Notes: a model not told the origin generated them from the sequence alone. Positions 10,057 through 23,135 are shown, counted from the first letter of the stretch. The stretch: 64,000 bases of DNA from Trichuris trichiura (GCA_037903355.1 JBAJFE010000062.1:1302001-1366000), one strand, 5' to 3'. A program made the numbers and translations.

Positions 10057-11106
10057 AGGATGGCGCCAGGCGCCGGATATGGTCTTTGCTGAAACAGCGG
10101 GCCGCTGACTGTGGGATCCACGCCTGACTTTGCAACGCCAACACTTTCAAGACCTGACGACCATTTTCCCCTGAAAAATAATTCTCATCAGACCACAATA
10201 AACAATACATTTTCGTTGAAACTAACTTACCGCGGAACATCCGAATAAGCAGCAGGATCCATTGGGTCAAGATCGCTAACCTCGCGCCTGCCTAATAATC
10301 ATGGACTAATGGAAAATAAGAATAATAAGGAAATACCTCTTCGATGCTTGGGCGTAGAGACCTCTACCTAAGGTTCGTACAGGTTATTACAGATATACTA
10401 AAAATGGAAGATAATAATTACGGCTTCGTCGTCAGAATCTTGAAATCGCTGGCGACGCCCTTTTCTCAGCTCTTCATTCTCTTGAGCTTCGTTAAGCGCT
10501 TCAAAGAACGCTGAACAGAAAGGATGGCGATATAAGGTATTACAAAGGAAAGTTGCACCTTTGGCTCTAGCGCATGCCGAAACGGTGATTTTCGCTCTTG
10601 GATGCTTTGGAGACAACCAGCAGACTTCGAAAATATTCCTTGAGTTCCAATAGTAGAAGCGGCCGGACCCAGGATCGTATGCTTCTCGCCAGCCATCCGG
10701 AAGGGGATACTTTCTTAACATTCTACGTCTTCTGCGCATGTAGCTGAAAATGAAAAAGCAAAATAACTCTTGAAGCATCGACGACAACGAACTTGGAATC
10801 GATCAACGAAACGGGCAAACCTTCACCCCAACGTTCAAAGCAATAATCTGTGCACAAGTGATAGGGATTTGGTTTGTTGGGACAACCGGGTGCGCCCGTA
10901 AACAGCGCCTGCCTTCGATCTTCGTTGCCAACTCGCTTCACTCTACCGTCATCGTAACTTTCAGCAATAATTTCTTCCTTGCGATCATCTGGGCAGGGCA
11001 TGGAAAAACGCCAATTAGAAAAAGTTGAAAAAAAACATAAGCAAACACCTTCTTTCACGATGCCTCTCTTTTTCAGACGTGCCAAAAGCAGCGGTGGTAA
11101 AGGCAT
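10020..11106 (-). CDS. pqbp1: polyglutamine-binding protein 1 (PQBP1)
   Basis: PQBP1 is a nuclear protein linking RNA polymerase II transcription to splicing; its WW domain binds proline-rich partners and its C-terminus binds the U5 protein TXNL4A. Exons: 11106-11049, 10988-10793, 10743-10559, 10510-10422, 10367-10337, 10291-10231, 10170-10020, giving 256 residues (human 265). Visible landmarks: start MPLPPLLLARLKKRG; acidic EEIIAESYDDG; a nematode-type insert NKPNPYHLCTDYC; the WW domain LPDGWREAYDPGSGRFYYW with the second aromatic pair and WLSP; then DLDPMDPAAYSD-PRGKWSSGL and the U5-binding GPLFQQRPYPAPGAIL. All phases agree. The 10793 donor (AA|GTTCGT) is the least certain. The 48-bp intron 10511-10558 is stop-free and in frame. 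A 31-nt microexon lies at 10337-10367. An acceptor-like attcctcttccag lies 34 nt before the start. Confidence 0.93.
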
Positions 11107-13793
11107 TCCAGTAGACGAACGAAACAATCGATTGACGACTGGAAGAGGAATGTAAGATTGGAAAGGCCAATTTGTTAATTCAAATAATTTTTGATAAAAT
11201 ATTAATTCATATTCCTTTGGTATTTAACTTGTCTTCGATACGAGCATTGCATTAGTACGGAAGCAATGCAGATTAGAAAAATAAGTGAAAATTCAAGACA
11301 ATACAAAACGTATGCTGCTTAATAACAATGCTGGCGTAACTGTGTCCCCTTACCGGACAATTTGACTGCTTTCCTTTAATGAAAACGAGACGAAGAGAGT
11401 AAAATTCCCCGGAGTTAAAAGCTATTTTAAATATACAGTAAACTGAATTTTCAGGTGACATCGCCACGTGTACTGAAATTCATCAGCCGCTCTTAAACCC
11501 TTTGCGGGCAAACATTTAAGAACAACGTCGACCCGCGCGTAAAGTGCAATGCTCGTCAGTCAGGCGTAAAGCGGCATAGTTTTCGCCATTAACACTTTTG
11601 CTTTCTCATACCACATTGTTCCAAGCGACTAGATAATAGCGGAGTCACCTTGTGCTAATTTTGAGAAATGCAATCAATTGACGCGCTGCTCAGCATTATT
11701 CTTTGAAAAAGATGACCCATAAAAGTGACAAGCTTTCAGCCGCAATAATAGAACTTAGCGTTCCTGAAAATGTTCCTAAGTTACCTTGAAAAAGTGCTCC
11801 ATGTTTCAGTTGAATTTCTATGGTACGCAGAACTAAGAGTTAATTTAGAAACTGATTTTGCCTATGGCAGAAGCTCAGCTTCACGGCAAGAAAGAATCGT
11901 CGACAGAAAACGAAAGAGCTTTGAAATGTTGCTGAAACGGTTTTTATTACGCGCACTTGATGTTGTACGTGAAAATTGCGCTTTTTCACAAAAGAGTACT
12001 TATTTCGCTTTTGCGGTACTCTAATAAGGCTTAAATCGTAAAGTGAACCTCAGCATACTACGTATAATTGCCCAAAAAGCAAACCTCGTCCTAAAAAAGC
12101 CCATAATTTATTTTTCGGCGCGGCACCTTACTTGATTTTGACCCTACTGGAAAAGTCTGTTTCCTAATAAAATACTGATTTTGACGATTGCCCGCCCATG
12201 AACTATGTACATGCGTTCGTTAAGATCAATGCTTAGAGAGTGAACGCACTTAACAGCTCGCTGGGTGAAACAGTACTACCAAATTCCTACAGAGACATGA
12301 TTCAGCCTGCTATTCTTCGCTAGTTAAGTACAACTCTTCTCCTGGATGTAGACTTTTTGCTCAATAATATGATAGTAGTCGCCGAGGTATTAGAGAAAAT
12401 CGCGTAAAATCCAGTTAGCCAGTTTGAAAATGCAGATCGTTACTCCAAAAGCAAATACATGGCGCTACCTGCTTATCATTTACAAAACAGTAAACAGACA
12501 TACCTGTAACCTTTTGTGATTACTGTATCTTAGTTTGGCGCGTTGAAAGAAATGTGGTCAGCAGCTGTATCGCCATATCGCGACAATGCATTCAAAGTAA
12601 ACCTTGCGATCTGCAAGTTTTAAGAAGCAATTAATACAGTACGAAACCAAAATAAGTTCCGGAAATAGTGTTTTTGCAATAAGCGTTAATCAAACAACCG
12701 GTTGAAAATACAGCGAAAAACTTATAGAAAAATCATACCGTACATAGTCCCAATTAGTACTACTAGGCACCATCACAAGCTGACGCCCCATAGCTTATAT
12801 AAAATAAAATTTTATGTGACACACTCAACCGCATAAAAGCGATGACTTAATGCGATTAAAGATGGACAAAATATTGATTTATACGGTCTGCATGGACGAT
12901 GTTTTGATGCAAACAAAACGGTATCCCACCGTCTCAGTACACAGTTTTTATGACTGATTCGGTTTATCGGCGGAATAAGTAAGCTTCAGATCAAGGTCAG
13001 CTTTTCAAATTTTACGTGCCTCGTATAAACCCACTAAAGTTCTGCACACATTTACGAGCTGCTACACAGATGAATGTTGCGAAGACTGTTCGAAATGGAA
13101 TGACAACACAGTTATGCTTGAGTTACTAATATTACGGGGTGGCGAGTAAGCTTAATGGTTTCTCGCGTCAAAGCATCGTGAACCTGACGCCGAAACTCGT
13201 CATGTAAAACACCGACGAAGCATATTGCAGGTTTTGTCGGTTGTGCGCTCTGCTGTTTTTGAAATGCAGGTTCCTTCCTGGCAAGCGTTCTGTTATCTTC
13301 TTCCGCCGTTACTGGAAAGCATACAGGCTATCCTGTTTTGCACCATACCTAACCCTAAGTCAGAAAATAAACCTTACGTTTCGGCTTATGCTTAGCTAAC
13401 GGTGCAACAGCTTGGCTGGCAAACCTACAGTAAGACGGCAGGGCGATTAACCGGCAAGACCCCAAATTCCACTGCCTCTCCTTTTCATCGTAAGATGCAA
13501 AAATGCTGTTAATATTACCAAACTGCTGTTGCAAGATGGAATATATTGAACAAAAACAACATAAAAGTTGAACATAGGAAAAACATAACTCCCGTAATAA
13601 ACAGACTGTTGTCTGTCAGCTGTAACTTAAAACTCGTTGCTTAAATTGCAGCTAGAAATTATTAGTAAAAATTGTGAAGCAGATTTGCTTGTATACCCCG
13701 CAGGCAGTATGATTCTTTGGATATTCGGTACCTAAACAACATTAATACTTGAGAGTCATATTTTTGTACTTGCTTTGTTTTCTCATTGCGCAG
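11107..13793. other. divergent PQBP1/RPB8 intergenic region
   Basis: About 2.7 kb between divergent starts. An 84-codon plus frame at 11770-12024 has no support. A copy of the dispersed CTATCCTGTTTTG/CCTAA repeat lies near 13263-13365. Promoters for both genes must lie here, but I see no definite element. Confidence 0.5.
13781..13793 (+). promoter_or_regulatory. candidate spliced-leader acceptor of RPB8
   Basis: A pyrimidine tract followed by gcgcag abuts the RPB8 ATG directly. An acceptor at this place is expected if the mRNA receives a trans-spliced leader; a 5' UTR cis-intron is the alternative. Confidence 0.4.
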
Positions 13794-16700
13794 ATGGCTG
13801 GCATTATCTTCGATGACCTGTTTGTCGTGAAGGAAATTGATCCTGATGGAAAGCATTTTGACCGAGGTAATTCGAGGTACCTACTGTACAAATGAATGGT
13901 TGCTTTGCTGAAGTTTTTGCATTTTAATTCGCAACTTGTTTACCATTTATTGCCCCGCGTCTTGTGCGTTTCAAGTTACGGAGTGGCGTTCGCTGAAACC
14001 TGTTTTCATAGTTAAAGGTGAGCGTCAATGAAAGGACGACTACGCGTTAGAACTTTCATTATTGCATCTCAGCCATCGAGCGTTTTTTTAAAACGTTCTT
14101 TTTGCCCCTCTGAGCAAGGTCGGTAAAAGGCACTTCTTGTCACTTTAATTGCAAAACTTTGGTTTTTAGTTAACTTGCATGCATTTTTGGAAGTAAGCCT
14201 TCATATATTTCCTTTATTGTTCTTTTAAGGTGCGCGGAGCGCTACTGTTGTCGAATTTGTGATTTTGAAAAAAATTTAAAAATTCGAGTTGCCCCGTAAT
14301 AACAAATTCTTTCATTTTACTGTTGCTAACTAATTAAACAGCATACTGTAAAGCTTAAAAGATCTGTAGGTTCTCAAGGGGGATAGATACCCGAAAATCT
14401 TTTTGACTTTCGGTCAGTCTTATCTTTTTGCAGTCATCGGTAAGTACATAATTGTATGACATATTTGCGGCTTTCCAAATGCGTATCAGTCTTCGCGGGT
14501 TACGTTTTTCACCCTTGTCTGAGGATTAACTGCGTTCGCCAAACTAGGGCCACAAGTGCTGCAATTAGCATTAAAGAAATAAACAGCTTTCCGAAGCGTC
14601 CTGTCGTGTTTGTAAACATTTCTTCCGCATATCTCGGAATAGCTTATCGCGATTGGTTTTAAATGCTTTTACGAGCGATTAATTAACCCGAGACGAAATT
14701 AGTTCATTCCCGAAATTTTCTTCCCAGCAGCTGAGCCATATTTGTTTGAAAAAAAATTGCACGCTCGTTGATGGATTGTGCGCTTCTTTGTCGATTTATT
14801 CTCAGCCAGAAATCGACCTATGCGGAGAGCGCTGCTTCGGGAACAATAATGGTCCCATAGGCTCCATTGACTACTATGTAAGAATAAGGGTTGAATAACC
14901 GTCATTAATCATCTTGAAGAGACGCAGGTCTTTAACAATGAGTTCCACTTTTGTTGTACGAAAGTGGTCATACCTTTACGCCAGCGATCTCCAAATAGGC
15001 TAGCTTATTTTTCGATTAATTTTTGCTGCGGCAACGACCGACCGCGTTCGATCCGGATTGATTCTCCGGGCAATGAATGTGGTTGTTTCGTTTAACTTGA
15101 CGAAGTGTTTTGCCTAGTAACGGGTGTTCTTGTTTCAACTTTTACATGGCATCTGAGTTATGCCAACTATGCGCAAAAGTTCGCGCCATCCACTTTCCAA
15201 AGGCCCCGGTAAATAGTGCGGTTAACGAAATACTAATTGGCGAACTTTTGGCTGCATTTTTATTGCTTTCCAACGTTCTAAGCAGCGCGCCTGCTAAAGT
15301 GAATGAATAGTCGTCCTGTAGAATTTATCAAATGCCTTTTACGGGAAGGCGTTGTAGATGATCAAAGTCGAAAAGTCGTAAAGAACTGCTTTTCCGCTAC
15401 TTCTTCTCTTTTCGCAGTAGTCGTCGCCCAGCGTTGGGCCGAGCTTTACGCTTTGCAGGGATCCCGTTGCATGGTTATATTAATTTAAAAGTGCATACGC
15501 GCTGTCGTCATCTGTTCCATCCTTTTACGTCATAACCAGAAGTTATCCATCGTCGAGTTGCTCGCGGCGGATGCCTTTCGTTTGCGCAAGAAAAGCAAGC
15601 AAAACGCCCTCTCGGTCGCGGGACATTTTGTACATTTTCATACGCTTGCCGGTGCTTTCTCTAAATAATTGGGCAATAATTTGCATTTTTACGCAATTTA
15701 GCAAAGCGGTTGAAATGCGCTTGTCAAGTAGTTCACTTTTTTACCATTTCAAATGCTATTTCTGCCCCGCTCGACTGGTTTCTTTGCCAGCCCCGCGAGC
15801 AGCTTTTAAATTTCTCGTCAACTTGTTTGTTATCGAAAACGAATGTTCGCCCGGCGAATTTACTGGCCTGTCCGGGCGAACGTTGTGGTTTACCGGTTTT
15901 TTTGGTGGCGGCAACATTTGGTGGTTCACGTTCGGTAAAAGTTCACCCTCTTCCGACGCGTAGCTACGCCGCGGTTGTAGGCTTGCGGGGGGCCTTTTTT
16001 TGATTACGCAAAAGCTACGTTCATTCGGCAAAGTTTTGCGCAGCGGTGACTTGAAGATGACGTTATGGCGCTATTGATCGCCGTTACGCTACCGTCTTAT
16101 GAACCTGAATACACGCAAAACTGGCTACAGTAATTTTGTCGCAGCGCCGCTTTCCTGTTTATCCGGTCCTCCGCAGCGTCGGTATTTAAGCCTCGTCCGA
16201 GTTCATTAGTTTTGCCAAGGCGGAGATGCGCTTAGGGTTGGTTTGACCATTTTTGCGCACCTCAAAAAGTTGCGTTTTGCGCATTTTGCTTCTGCTCGGA
16301 AGTTGTTCATTGTGTTTAAACTTGATGTCTCATCCTGGCGGTGATTCGCCAGCTGGCGCCACGGGCGACATTGTGTCACGAGATACTCGAGCAAGCAAAC
16401 AATCATCGCCCACGTAAAGCCATCGTCAGCCGGCGGTCTATTATGGCGAGGTCGTTCGCTCCTGCTTGTCTTCAAGTGCAGTCGGAAAATGGCCTTTTGG
16501 CATTGACGGAGAATGGCAGTCTTCAGAGGCGACTGTGCAATGGTTGCGCTTGCAGCAATTTTACATGAAAATATTTTTCAAAATAGTCCGTACGCTGACG
16601 ATTCCGTTTGGTGGCACTTCGAACTTCCGTATGCGAACATGTAAGGGTGGCATTGACGTTCGGAAACTGCTTGCGCGCTTGCAAAAGCGAAGAATCAGTT

Positions 16701-18921
16701 GAAGTATGTCTGCGTACGTCTGCAGTAGCGGATCGATTCCGGCTGCACGTTTTGGGCCCAAACTGGTTGGCATCGCTTGTACGCAGGTTTTAAGTTACAT
16801 TATCCGGTGGCATGTTATGCGCAAAAACGTTAGCATATTCCGTCAAGCTCTGGCAGAGTGGCTGTCCTTTCGTAGGGTAAGAAATCGTCCGGCGCCGTTT
16901 CTGGCAAACCGACAATCGTTGCCCGCCATCTGATGCGATCGATTGGCGTAAATTTTCTGTACTCTTGCCAGTGGAATCATGTGACAGCTTGAGCACGCGC
17001 GCCCGGCTGTCGCTTCGAGCTGCCGGCGGTGAATCAGCTGAGCAAAATTGAAAGTAGCACGTTCGTGCGTGCCTTGTCGTCAACTTTTCCTTGCCAATTT
17101 TTGCCTCTCCAACGCGCTACGCATTCGGCCTCCACCGAGTGGCCACTCGAAGGGACATTGGCGGGTGAGCATTTCATGTTTGCAGCGCAAATGCAACTTT
17201 TGCTTTCTGCTATTTTATATATCCGTATTACTACATTTGTTCTGTTTAGTATCGCGGTTGTTCTGCGACAGCGAATCGTTCAAAGTCAGTCTCATCTTGG
17301 ACGTCAACACGCAGCTGTATCCGGTCAAGCTAGGTAAGCGTTGTCAACTTAGGCCTTGTTCCGCAAGAATTAAAAGGTAGAAAAAAAAGAAGAGAAAATC
17401 AATTTTTATCAATTCATCCTATGTCATCGACTGTTTTCGACAAGAGTGGCGCGACCGGCCTTTGCCTTCTTCAAGGCTAGCGTCATATGGGTCACTGTGG
17501 GCGGTTTTTTATTGGGGCTAAAACCAGCCCACAGAGAACCGGCGTCCTTGGGTGCTCATTTCGGTGTTGCCATTTTTGTTTACCTTCTGCGGTTTTGGCC
17601 CCCCGCCGTTGTTGCGGTTTGCCAAAGCGTCGTCTCGCGTAGTAATAGTCGCTGGCTGAACGTCCTTTTTCGGTAGAGCGCAGATCGAATGTTCAACTAG
17701 CCGTGGCGACGAAACTGCCTACTTTGCCGCGGCGTCCAATCATTTGTCCCGCCTGCGGCCAATACCGATTGTAATTATTAATAATTTTAGTTTGATTCCT
17801 ATATTTTTTCTCCTCATAAAACTGTTTCGTCATGCCTAATAAATTCCATATTTGCATATTTGCACGCCAGGAATGGTTGAATGGTTGTGCGTTTTGTTCA
17901 GATGAGAAATTCCGTATAATGCTCTCGTCGACTCTAAGAGAGGATGGATTTCCTGAAGAGGATGAGTACGATCCCACGTTCACTTGTCAGCGCTTGGAAA
18001 ACTTTGAATACATAATGTACGGCAAAGTGTATCGAATCGAGTCGGACGAATCGGCTGGCACCGACTCCTGTCGTATGTAAGTGTACTACGATTTTGTTGA
18101 TGCTGTTGTGCGAGATGATTTTCCTCTTTTTTTTTGTTGAAAACTTTCTCCTTTCACTCCCTCTCATCAATGCGAGTCTACGAAGGGCCGACGACGTCAC
18201 GATGTGACGAACTAGGCGCTAGCTGGCAGCTGTTGTCGCGTGACAATGATAAGCTGTAGCAACGGGCTGAGTTGTCTAGTTGGCTTAGTTGCTTTTCTCT
18301 CTTTTCGTTCTATTGGCAGAATAAACCGCGTTCGACGTTTCGTCTAGCGCGCTGACACAGAAGAAGAAGCACGTGACCTCACCGACCAATCGGTGTCGTT
18401 GTGAAATCGAGCGTTGATTGGCTGTTTGTTGAACAGGTTTTTCTCGTCGAGATTTTTCGTTCCGTGCGCGCACAGCTGGTCGGGTCTGAGGTTTCGTCAG
18501 TAGGCAGTGCGTGTGTGATCAAGTATTGACGATAGTTGGTAGTGGAAATGTTCCCTTTTTGCCCATCTTTTCTTCATTATGTTTCAATGGACGAAGGTAC
18601 CACTGTGCTGTTCTGATTGGCAGTGTAGTTAGCTGGTTGTCAGCTTAAAGGTACATCGGCTGATTGCACTGCCTTACCAGAGCAGTTCGCTATCGTCGCG
18701 AGTCATTGCGTTTGTCTCACTCTATTTTGTCACTTTCTTTTTTTTTTGATTTTTGTTATCTGTGTTTTTAAAATACTGCATTTTGTCGATGTTCTGTTTA
18801 CAGATCTATATACGCTTCGTTTGGTGGTCTCTTGATGCGCTTGCAAGGTGACGCCAACTACATGCACGGATTCGAGATTGACTCCAATGTCTACTTGCTG
18901 ATGAAGCATGTTGGCTCGTAA
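13794..18921 (+). CDS. polr2h: RNA polymerase I/II/III subunit RPB8 (RPABC3)
   Basis: RPB8 is the OB-fold subunit shared by all three nuclear RNA polymerases. Exons 13794-13866, 17250-17333, 17902-18076 and 18804-18921 give 149 residues (human 150) with phases 1, 1, 2. Landmarks in order: [54 protein letters not shown] and [19 protein letters not shown]; and the C-terminal [18 protein letters not shown] followed by SNVYLLMK. Agreement with the family runs end to end, so the call is firm. Intron 1 is 3.4 kb, unusually long for a gene this small. A 242-codon antisense frame overlaps exon 4 and is treated as spurious here. Confidence 0.97.
13867..17249 (+). other. RPB8 intron 1
   Basis: 3.38 kb. 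The 15.0-17.2 kb part is richer in CG dinucleotides than the flanks and has many short frames on both strands, none with a recognisable product. A hairpin lies at 15845-15881. A nested gene or an intronic enhancer is possible but not shown. Confidence 0.5.
15845..15881. repeat. 10-bp perfect stem hairpin
   Basis: gttcgcccgg and ccgggcgaac face each other across a 17-base loop inside RPB8 intron 1. Confidence 0.6.
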
Positions 18922-21097
18922 AGGCGAACTGCCTTTAGCTATCAGCTGTTGTTGTTGCATTATTAAACTGTATTCTCTTCGGGGGTTGCGTTTGCCGATA
19001 TGTTCTGCCCTAATGAGAATAGAACTAACAATCAGAGACGTGGTAAAAACATGGGCGCTTAACCTTTTCGAAGTCGCGCATGCTCCTTTGTATCCGTTGC
19101 GCGAGTTCAGGCGGAATGATTTCGCAAACAGCGAGTTGCGGGTTGTTGCAAGCCAAAGTAGCGCGACTAACATTCTTTGCTCGATCGGTCCGTCGAGCAG
19201 GCGAAGTGACACTAAGTTGGTCGGTTTATGTTTGAATAGTTCAGCTTTTGGCAACTTGAATTCTCCTGTTAGTACATGCGCATCTTTAAGATTACTGTAA
19301 TCGTTCGGTTTTTGCCTATTTTCCTCGAGTTGGCGTCGCTCAAGTTGAAACGGCCAATAGGGATCTTCTACTCTGTGTAGTGCTGTATCTATGCATCGGC
19401 ATTTGAAGTCGAGCTGAGCGAAGAAGGTCATTTTTTTTAAAAACTGAATATTAGTCATAGAACAATTTCAAAGGCAGAAAGTTCGCTTCGCGCGGAAGTC
19501 GAAAAGATTTCCGTTGCGCATTTTTTAATTACCGCGTTGGCTGATCCTTTGCTTAGTGAGGTTCTATTCAAAATAAGAGGTTATGCTTTACTGAAGATGA
19601 AAATTGTGCAAAGCAGTAGAAGAGCCTTGAATAAATTGATTTTCTTCGTTTCGAAATCTTTCTTCTGGTCGGCGCTTTGCACCGGTGGACATTTTTGCTC
19701 CTATGTGCTTAGCTGATCTCAGGTTGCAACTAGTTTCAAAAGAGACGCCTTACTGTGTTCATCAGCTGTTTGCTTATCGAACTATCTGCCTTAAGTAATT
19801 AGCTAGCTTATTTCCTGCTGGATAACTTCTTGCCAAAACCGGAAAGGGTAACGTTAACATGTACTCCAATAGGAAGCAGAAAGGAATACATGCATGTGAC
19901 TAAATACTTTCGCTGTTTGTAGTTTTACCCAACGAAACTGTGCGAATAGCTGATATTGATCATTGCTCAATGTTGCTTCTTCTCAATGGACTTTGCCAAT
20001 AACGACCCCCCTAACACGAAGATTTCACCGCATAAGTGACCAACTGGTTTAACTTGTTTCAGCAAAGTAAAGAATGTTATTAAAAAGTGCCTCGTCGATT
20101 TCATGATTTTCCAATCAGTTCAGGTCAATGCCTATAGGTGGCTTAAGCGATCTGTCGGGCCGGCTGGCAGTTCGTTACTCTTTTTAAGCGATGAGATTTG
20201 AAGAGCTCTCTATGCTGAGGATGAAACTTCTTATCTTTTCTAGAAGGCAGAGAGCTTTGAAAGCTGCTTACAAGCAAATTTTTTAGTTCAGCGTTTTTTC
20301 TTTACTTCGCGCATTGATAATTGTGTAATGGTTTGAACAGAATAAAAAACAAAAGTAGTTCATCAGAAGGAAGTAACTTGATTTTTTCGCTTAGAGAAAG
20401 GCAGCGACGATAAATAAACGATATTTGTATTGCTTGCAGACTTCAGATGAAAGTAGTGGATAAAAGTTCAGAAGATAATTTTCATTGCTATACCATGATT
20501 TAGCATCAGTACCTGCTTTTTGCTAAGCCCGGTAAGTCTCGCTTCGCCTGTACGGGCAATTTGGAAAATTGAATGTCCTATCACTCATCCTGACAGAACG
20601 TGGCATTCGATCCCTGACGCAGAGCACTGTGAAAATAGCAACCGATGCCACCAGCAAGTATGATCATTCCAAAATGTTGAAGAAAAATCAATTTACCAGT
20701 TTCCCGGCTAGCCACTTTTCCTATCCTATTGGCGCACGCTGCGGGAGTTAACCATGGGCAAAATGCTCTGTCTCATTTTCTCCACTCTAAAAATATTCGC
20801 GAATTGCTCTACCGACATCACACACGTTTGCAGTCATTTATTGATAAGCAAGGACTATAACGAGCAGTGCGCAGTCAGTCATTAGCTATTTGTAATAAAC
20901 TGTACTTTAACAGTTTTATAATTGAAATGGGCTAATAGTTTAGCATTTGCTTTGTGTTTGAAGTATATTTTAGATCTGAAAACATAGAAGCAGGCGCTTT
21001 CAACCTTCCCGCCTTTTCCAGCTTTCAGTGTTTACAACGCTTGATGAATCTCATCATTTTAAGTGCGTAACTGCTGCTTCTTAACGAAGGAAGTTCT
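18922..21097. other. intergenic, no supported gene
   Basis: The plus frame 18908-19300 overlaps the RPB8 stop and is probably 3' UTR. No repeat or RNA gene was recognised. Confidence 0.45.
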
Positions 21098-21589
21098 TTG
21101 TTTTTTCCTTTAAGTGAGGGGGCTTACTTCTTTCGATGCTACGCAATCCTTGGATTACTGATTAGAAAACAGTTGCTCGGCCAAAAGAATGGACGGCCAG
21201 TTATGCCTGAAACGCAGATGTACGTGCTTGTATCTTTGAAAGTTAATAACGCTAGAGAAATACTATCACAGGTTCATAAGACTGCTCCATTCAACGAAGC
21301 GAAGGTTTTCCAGCAGCACTGCAGGAATGAGTGTCTCAATGAATTCTGCCTCTATGGTTCCATGTTGAGCGTTAATAAAGTTTTATTTCAAGAATTCTGC
21401 ACTAGCTTTAAGTATCGTAGAGCATTTCACCTTCCTACTGTAGAATCGTTGTCCGAATGTATTCCCATCGAAAGTAGGCGGTTTATTTATGAAAACTTTG
21501 AGAATGAATTGTTCCTCTTGCGAGCAAAAGGATTTATGGTCGTCGATGGAGTTCTGTTATCATTTCCATCGAAGCTACGGAGAGTTTAA
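21098..21589 (+). CDS. unidentified ORF, about 160 residues
   Basis: A long plus frame, possibly an exon beginning after an acceptor ttttttcctttaag near 21114, ends at TAA 21587-21589. The C-terminal part is rich in Phe, Glu and Arg (SRRFIYENFENELFLLRAKG, then MVVDGVLLSFPSK) and looks folded. An internal GTACGT...CACAG pair (about 21220-21272) could be a 53-bp intron, but splicing it would change frame. No family was recognised and no upstream exon was traced. Confidence 0.4.
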   Translation: MFFPLSEGAYFFRCYAILGLLIRKQLLGQKNGRPVMPETQMYVLVSLKVNNAREILSQVHKTAPFNEAKVFQQHCRNECLNEFCLYGSMLSVNKVLFQEFCTSFKYRRAFHLPTVESLSECIPIESRRFIYENFENELFLLRAKGFMVVDGVLLSFPSKLRRV

Positions 21590-22646
21590 TTTATATTATG
21601 ACGACCCGAGTCGCGAGAAAAGTAAATAACTTCCGAACACGACTACTGAACGTTCATTATTCCAGATATGAGCAAGCGATGACTGCGTTTACAGTCAAGC
21701 AAATTTTTGCCATTGCAGCCGTAGTAGACCTGACTTCTTTTAATTCTTACTGTAAGTGCACTTGAAGTAGCGTAATGTGCAGCATTATAAGGGTATATTT
21801 CAGAGTGCAATAATCTAATAATGACTAGTTTTTTCCAGACGCGCCCATCAGTGGTTTGTTGTCTTAATGATGGCGATGTGGAATTACTAATAATTCCATG
21901 CTTTCCAAGCGAACGAAGCCTCAACAGACGCAACGCGTCATTTAACTTGGTTGTCCAAAAAACTAAAAATTGCCAAATGAACGCAGAATGTGCTGTCAAA
22001 ATAAAAAAAGTGTGAATGAATTATTTCAAAAAACTCTGTTTTTACCCCATAGCTCTTCAGCTCTTTTGCAAGCTCATAAAAAAAGAAAAAGCTTCCTGCG
22101 CGAGCTTACTCGTAAGCTACACGAAATAATGCATGATGTAAATTTTTAAAAAGAGATAGAATTTCACGAACGCAATAAACACTGTTTGATAAGTTTTTGA
22201 AATATCAATATTAAGCTACAAGATACTCAAACGCTACAATTATGACTGCGGTATGAGAACCCCAAAGAAAACGACTGACTGATTATTTTAAAGTTTTCAA
22301 TCAGCTATTTCCATCTCATTTAGTAATCCACGAAATTTGAAATTCGGGTGTTAGATAAAGGTGCCAAGGATTTCTGAGGACGGATAGAGGAAGCCAGAAG
22401 TTGTAGTCAACCGATATCGCTTTGTAAAGAAGCATCTTCAGTTGATTTAAGGTAGAAAAAATCGTATCTTTGTTTTTCGCTACAGCAGAAAATGCAGGTT
22501 TCAAACGCAAGAAGTTGCTGTCATCTTCTAATTTTTGCCTTTAAATTTCTCGCTGCTGTGGGTTTGCCAAAAGTTGCACCTTTGTTCTATGCCTTGAAAA
22601 GCAGTCAACGTGAAGAGAACGTTGATTCGTTGCCCATCTTTTGCTG
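21590..22646. other. intergenic
   Basis: Only a weak 118-codon minus frame (21643-21999) without motif or splice context. Confidence 0.4.
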
Positions 22647-23135
22647 TTACGATTTTCGGTCGGTCTTTGAAAAAGCTTTAGCCAGCCTGAAAAATTCTTG
22701 CACTTCTACTCCCTGTGTTAAGTTTCGTTCATTGTTCTCATTGTTGATTATTATATCTACTGGCCTGTTTGGGTCTCCTGGTCGTCTTTTAAACAAGATG
22801 CGTTCATTGTGGCAACGCGCCTTCATTGCTTTTCGATTTTCTTCCACCCCTCTCGCTTTTCGCCTTTGTTCCGCCTCTGTTTCAGAATTCACGAACTTGG
22901 CTACAACCCTCCGTGGCTTTTTCCCGTCTCGTCCTTCGCTTGATATGTTGGGTCGCTTGAAGCGGCGTCCAGGTAAGTGCTCAACGTACGCAAGCTTGGC
23001 GGATTTTCTTTCCTCTCGACGTCTTGCCCGTCGTCCATGTCTTGCCCTATGTGATCTAATGCTATCCCACGTGGACGATGACCAATCCTCTGACACCTCA
23101 CTATCTTCTTCCTCATTAGAACAGCAGCAACCCAT
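22647..23135 (-). CDS. small dual-acylated protein (MGCCCS start)
   Basis: 162-residue frame whose second Met gives M-G-C-C-C-S. Gly2 with Ser6 fits the N-myristoylation pattern, and Cys3-5 are candidate palmitoylation sites, so the product should sit on the inner face of a membrane. An acidic stretch (EEEDSEVSED) follows, then a long basic, low-complexity region (RRARRREERKSAK; KKPRR). An acceptor tttttag lies 7 nt upstream of the ATG, which supports this start over the Met at 23165. No folded domain was recognised. A second protein with the same N-terminal signature lies 1.3 kb away on the same strand. The complementary strand carries a 238-codon frame over the same bases, which I judge to be the shadow. 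Confidence 0.6.
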   Translation of the reverse strand: MGCCCSNEEEDSEVSEDWSSSTWDSIRSHRARHGRRARRREERKSAKLAYVEHLPGRRFKRPNISSEGRDGKKPRRVVAKFVNSETEAEQRRKARGVEENRKAMKARCHNERILFKRRPGDPNRPVDIIINNENNERNLTQGVEVQEFFRLAKAFSKTDRKS

